Below, one piece after another: positions 6,030 to 7,078 of a stretch of 7,078 nt of DNA (position 1 is its first letter; every line of letters starts with the position of its first letter). Both the position numbers and the translations under genes were made by a program. The notes under the pieces are model-generated. The model was given only the letters and a program-made list of their open reading frames with translations, had not been told where the DNA came from and did no database searches. Source of the DNA: Rhodoferax sp. (GTDB lineage: Bacteria > Pseudomonadota > Gammaproteobacteria > Burkholderiales > Burkholderiaceae_C); assembly GCA_028292305.1 (NCBI GenBank), contig JAQGMQ010000147.1, forward strand, positions 1-7,078, given 5' to 3'.

Positions 6030-6710
6030 TCAATTGCGCAGGTGCACCAGCTTCGACAGACCGAACAAATTCACCGGCTGCACGTCGAGCACCTGCCAGT
6101 CCCAGGCCAGCACGTGGTCCGCGAATTTGAAATCGGAGCGAAAACCGACCTGTTCCGCTGCGGGCTTGACCAGCCGCTCGAGCGACCACCAGAACCGACT
6201 GCCGCTGAAATGGTTGAGCAGCAGGATGTGACCGCCGGGCTGGCACACGCGGCGCACCTCCTGCACCAACCGCGCGGGCCGCGGCGTGACCGACAACACA
6301 TAGGGCAAGGTCACGCAGTCGAAGCTGTGGTCGGCAAACGGCATGTGCTCGGCATCGATGCGGTGCATGGCGATGTCGCGCTCCGGCCATAACGCAGCGC
6401 GTTGGCGGGCGCGCGCCAGCATCTGCTCGGAAACATCGACACCCACCACCCTCGCCGACGGAGGGTAGCCGCCCAGCGCCAGCCCGGTGCCCACACCCAC
6501 TTCGAGGATCGACGCCAGGTTCAGCGCCCGCACCGCCTGGCACATGCGTTGCCGGCCCGGCTCGAGCACGCGGCCAAACATGAAGTCATACACCGGCGCC
6601 ATGCGGCCATAGGCACGCACCACGCTGGCGGTGTCGGCACCGGGCTTGCCGGGCGCGTCATCGGCCGTTTCGGCGGCGGCGCGGACGGATTCTCCTGGGC
6701 GGGTCGTCAT
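6030..6710 (-). CDS. class I SAM methyltransferase, likely phosphatidylethanolamine N-methyltransferase (PmtA-like)
   Basis: The 226-residue product has a class I Rossmann methyltransferase fold: SAM motif I ILEVGVGTGLAL (68-79), acidic VVGVDVSEQML (88-98, D92), RIDAEHMPFADHSFDCVTL with D119, and a post-motif segment VCQPGGHILLLNHF. The N-terminal segment YGRMAPVYDFMFGRVLEPGR (34-53) is typical of the short bacterial PmtA family, which methylates phosphatidylethanolamine stepwise towards phosphatidylcholine at the inner membrane surface. Related UbiE-like enzymes share much of this pattern, so the lipid substrate is inferred, not shown. No membrane helix or signal is present, as expected. The ATG at 6710 is chosen on family fit; a TTG at 6812 would add 34 Pro/Asp-rich residues, and neither has a clear Shine-Dalgarno. 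It is a single gene followed by a long spacer; no companion lipid gene is in view. Confidence 0.82.
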   Translation of the reverse strand: MTTRPGESVRAAAETADDAPGKPGADTASVVRAYGRMAPVYDFMFGRVLEPGRQRMCQAVRALNLASILEVGVGTGLALGGYPPSARVVGVDVSEQMLARARQRAALWPERDIAMHRIDAEHMPFADHSFDCVTLPYVLSVTPRPARLVQEVRRVCQPGGHILLLNHFSGSRFWWSLERLVKPAAEQVGFRSDFKFADHVLAWDWQVLDVQPVNLFGLSKLVHLRN

Positions 6711-6838
6711 GGAAGCTGCGGGCAGGTAGGGCAAGTCATTGAATGGTGACGGATCGGGTCGGCGTCTGCAAGTGGGAGGGTCGGCGGCTGGATTCGCGGA
6801 TGGGTCGGGCAAGCCGCATGCCCGCTCGCCCCACCGCA

Positions 6839-6854
6839 GTCATCAGCCGATGAC
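6839..6854. repeat. perfect inverted repeat GTCATC-AGCC-GATGAC
   Basis: Six-base arms are separated by 4 nt, about 130 bp upstream of the methyltransferase start. It has the size of a dimeric regulator operator but could be chance. No T tract follows, so it is not a terminator. Confidence 0.3.
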
Positions 6855-6953
6855 AGACATGCGGGACGCGCAGACCCCGCGCGTCGAACGCTGCTCCGAC
6901 CCCAGCGCGCGCTAGCCACGCAGGTCTGAAAAACCACCCCTTAATGTATGCAA

Positions 6954-6966
6954 TGTAAAAATTACA
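6954..6966. promoter_or_regulatory. palindrome TGTAA-AAA-TTACA, possible operator
   Basis: Perfect 5-bp arms flank AAA, with near-symmetry extending outwards. The size suits a helix-turn-helix dimer site, and it lies upstream of the possible rightward gene. AT-rich DNA produces such palindromes by chance fairly often, so this is an inference only. Confidence 0.3.
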
Positions 6967-7013
6967 ATGTTTTTAAGAACAATTTCTATGTAATTTATTT
7001 TTTTAAACCAAAC

Positions 7014-7019
7014 TAGAAT
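7014..7019 (+). promoter_or_regulatory. candidate -10 box for the rightward gene at the right edge
   Basis: TAGAAT matches TATAAT at five of six positions. It would start transcription near 7026, about 26 nt before the ATG at 7052. The -35 region (around 6990-6997) does not match TTGACA, but the upstream DNA is a long A/T tract that could act as an UP element. Confidence 0.3.
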
Positions 7020-7036
7020 GTAAAAAACAATAAAAC

Positions 7037-7050
7037 AGGAAGTAATTCCT
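7037..7050 (+). promoter_or_regulatory. Shine-Dalgarno inside a small GTAA-loop hairpin
   Basis: AGGAA (7037-7041) pairs perfectly with TTCCT (7046-7050) around GTAA, which in RNA is a GNRA-type tetraloop. The 5' arm is the Shine-Dalgarno-like sequence for the ATG at 7052, ending about 9 nt before it. The hairpin would hide the ribosome site until opened. The structure is visible; its use is inferred. Confidence 0.35.
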
Positions 7051-7051
7051 C

Positions 7052-7078
7052 ATGTATGCGATGTTTTCACAAAAGCGT
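7052..7078 (+). CDS. possible 5' end of an unidentified rightward gene, cut by the window
   Basis: From ATG 7052 the frame is open to the window end and reads MYAMFSQKR, nine codons. AGGAAG lies 9 nt upstream, and a -10-like TAGAAT lies about 33 nt upstream. The codons TAT, TTT, TCA, CAA and CGT are less GC-biased than those of the neighbouring genes. Nine residues are too few to name a product, and an open frame this short is expected by chance, so this is offered only because the upstream signals line up. A second in-frame ATG at 7061 is an alternative start, though it is farther from the Shine-Dalgarno. Confidence 0.25.

Larger units (their letters stand above)
6711..7051. other. intergenic region with a sharp composition change
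   Basis: No supported gene lies in this stretch. The left part (6711-6940) is GC-rich and should contain the methyltransferase promoter on the minus strand, though no clear -35/-10 pair is visible. From about 6941 the DNA becomes very AT-rich: 22 G or C in 110 bases at 6941-7050, against 41 in the 60 bases 6881-6940. The AT-rich part carries repeats, a palindrome and translation-start-like signals listed separately, and looks like the upstream region of a rightward gene. Confidence 0.6.
6944..7064 (+). repeat. spaced direct repeat ATGTATGCRATGT
   Basis: ATGTATGCAATGT (6944-6956) and ATGTATGCGATGT (7052-7064) match at 12 of 13 positions with starts 108 bp apart. They bracket the AT-rich stretch. 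The second copy overlaps the possible ATG at 7052. AATGTAAAAA also occurs twice (6952-6961 and 7017-7026). These could be regulator sites, element ends or the remains of a duplication. Confidence 0.55.

Noticed and set aside
5845..6231. Small plus-strand open frame starting in the spacer and entering the methyltransferase gene
   Set aside because: It is mostly antisense to the methyltransferase, has no Shine-Dalgarno, and gives an Arg/Pro-rich product without recognisable features.
6711..6812. 34-residue extension of the methyltransferase from a TTG codon
   Set aside because: The extension is Pro/Asp/Arg-rich low-complexity sequence with no ribosome site. The family core begins soon after ATG 6710.
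6861..6885. GC-rich dyads (GCGGG/CCCGC and GACGCG/CGCGTC) in the right spacer
   Set aside because: They overlap, exclude each other, have 9-10 nt loops and no T tract. They are consistent with chance in GC-rich DNA.

Overview
The window is high-G+C chromosomal DNA from a proteobacterium, most likely a betaproteobacterium of the Burkholderiales (Comamonadaceae-like). The reasons are the gene order surE-pcm-nlpD, the GC-rich codon use, and the style of the quinone oxidoreductase and PmtA-type methyltransferase proteins. The organism call is inference from protein style and gene order; no database was searched. Most of the window is ordinary core-genome content. I see no IS element, CRISPR array, tRNA or rRNA.

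Layout. Positions 1-1817 (minus strand) hold a tight stationary-phase and repair operon read right to left: surE (5'/3'-nucleotidase), pcm (protein L-isoaspartate methyltransferase), then the first 57 codons of an NlpD-like lipoprotein, cut by the window edge. In related genomes rpoS usually follows nlpD, so it is expected just outside. A divergent spacer of about 190 bp separates surE from a plus-strand zinc-free quinone oxidoreductase of the MDR superfamily (2011-2994). That gene runs convergently into a large minus-strand c-di-GMP signalling protein (3075-5672) with three PAS domains, a GGDEF domain with an SGDEF variant motif, and an intact EAL domain. After a GC-rich, hairpin-rich spacer comes a minus-strand SAM methyltransferase resembling bacterial phosphatidylethanolamine N-methyltransferases (6030-6710).

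The right end (6711-7078) has no supported complete gene. At about 6941 base composition changes abruptly from about 68% G+C to 20% G+C (22 of 110 bases, 6941-7050). This AT-rich stretch carries a spaced 13-bp direct repeat, a TGTAA/TTACA palindrome, a -10-like hexamer, and a small hairpin with a GTAA (GNRA-type) loop that would cover a Shine-Dalgarno sequence just before a possible ATG at 7052. It looks like the control region of a rightward gene lying mostly beyond the window, and it is the least ordinary part of the sequence.

How the genes fit together: surE, pcm and nlpD form one stress and stationary-phase unit (nucleotide salvage, repair of aged proteins, envelope hydrolase control). 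The other genes (redox enzyme, c-di-GMP turnover, phospholipid methylation) appear to be separate single-gene transcription units with no obvious shared pathway.
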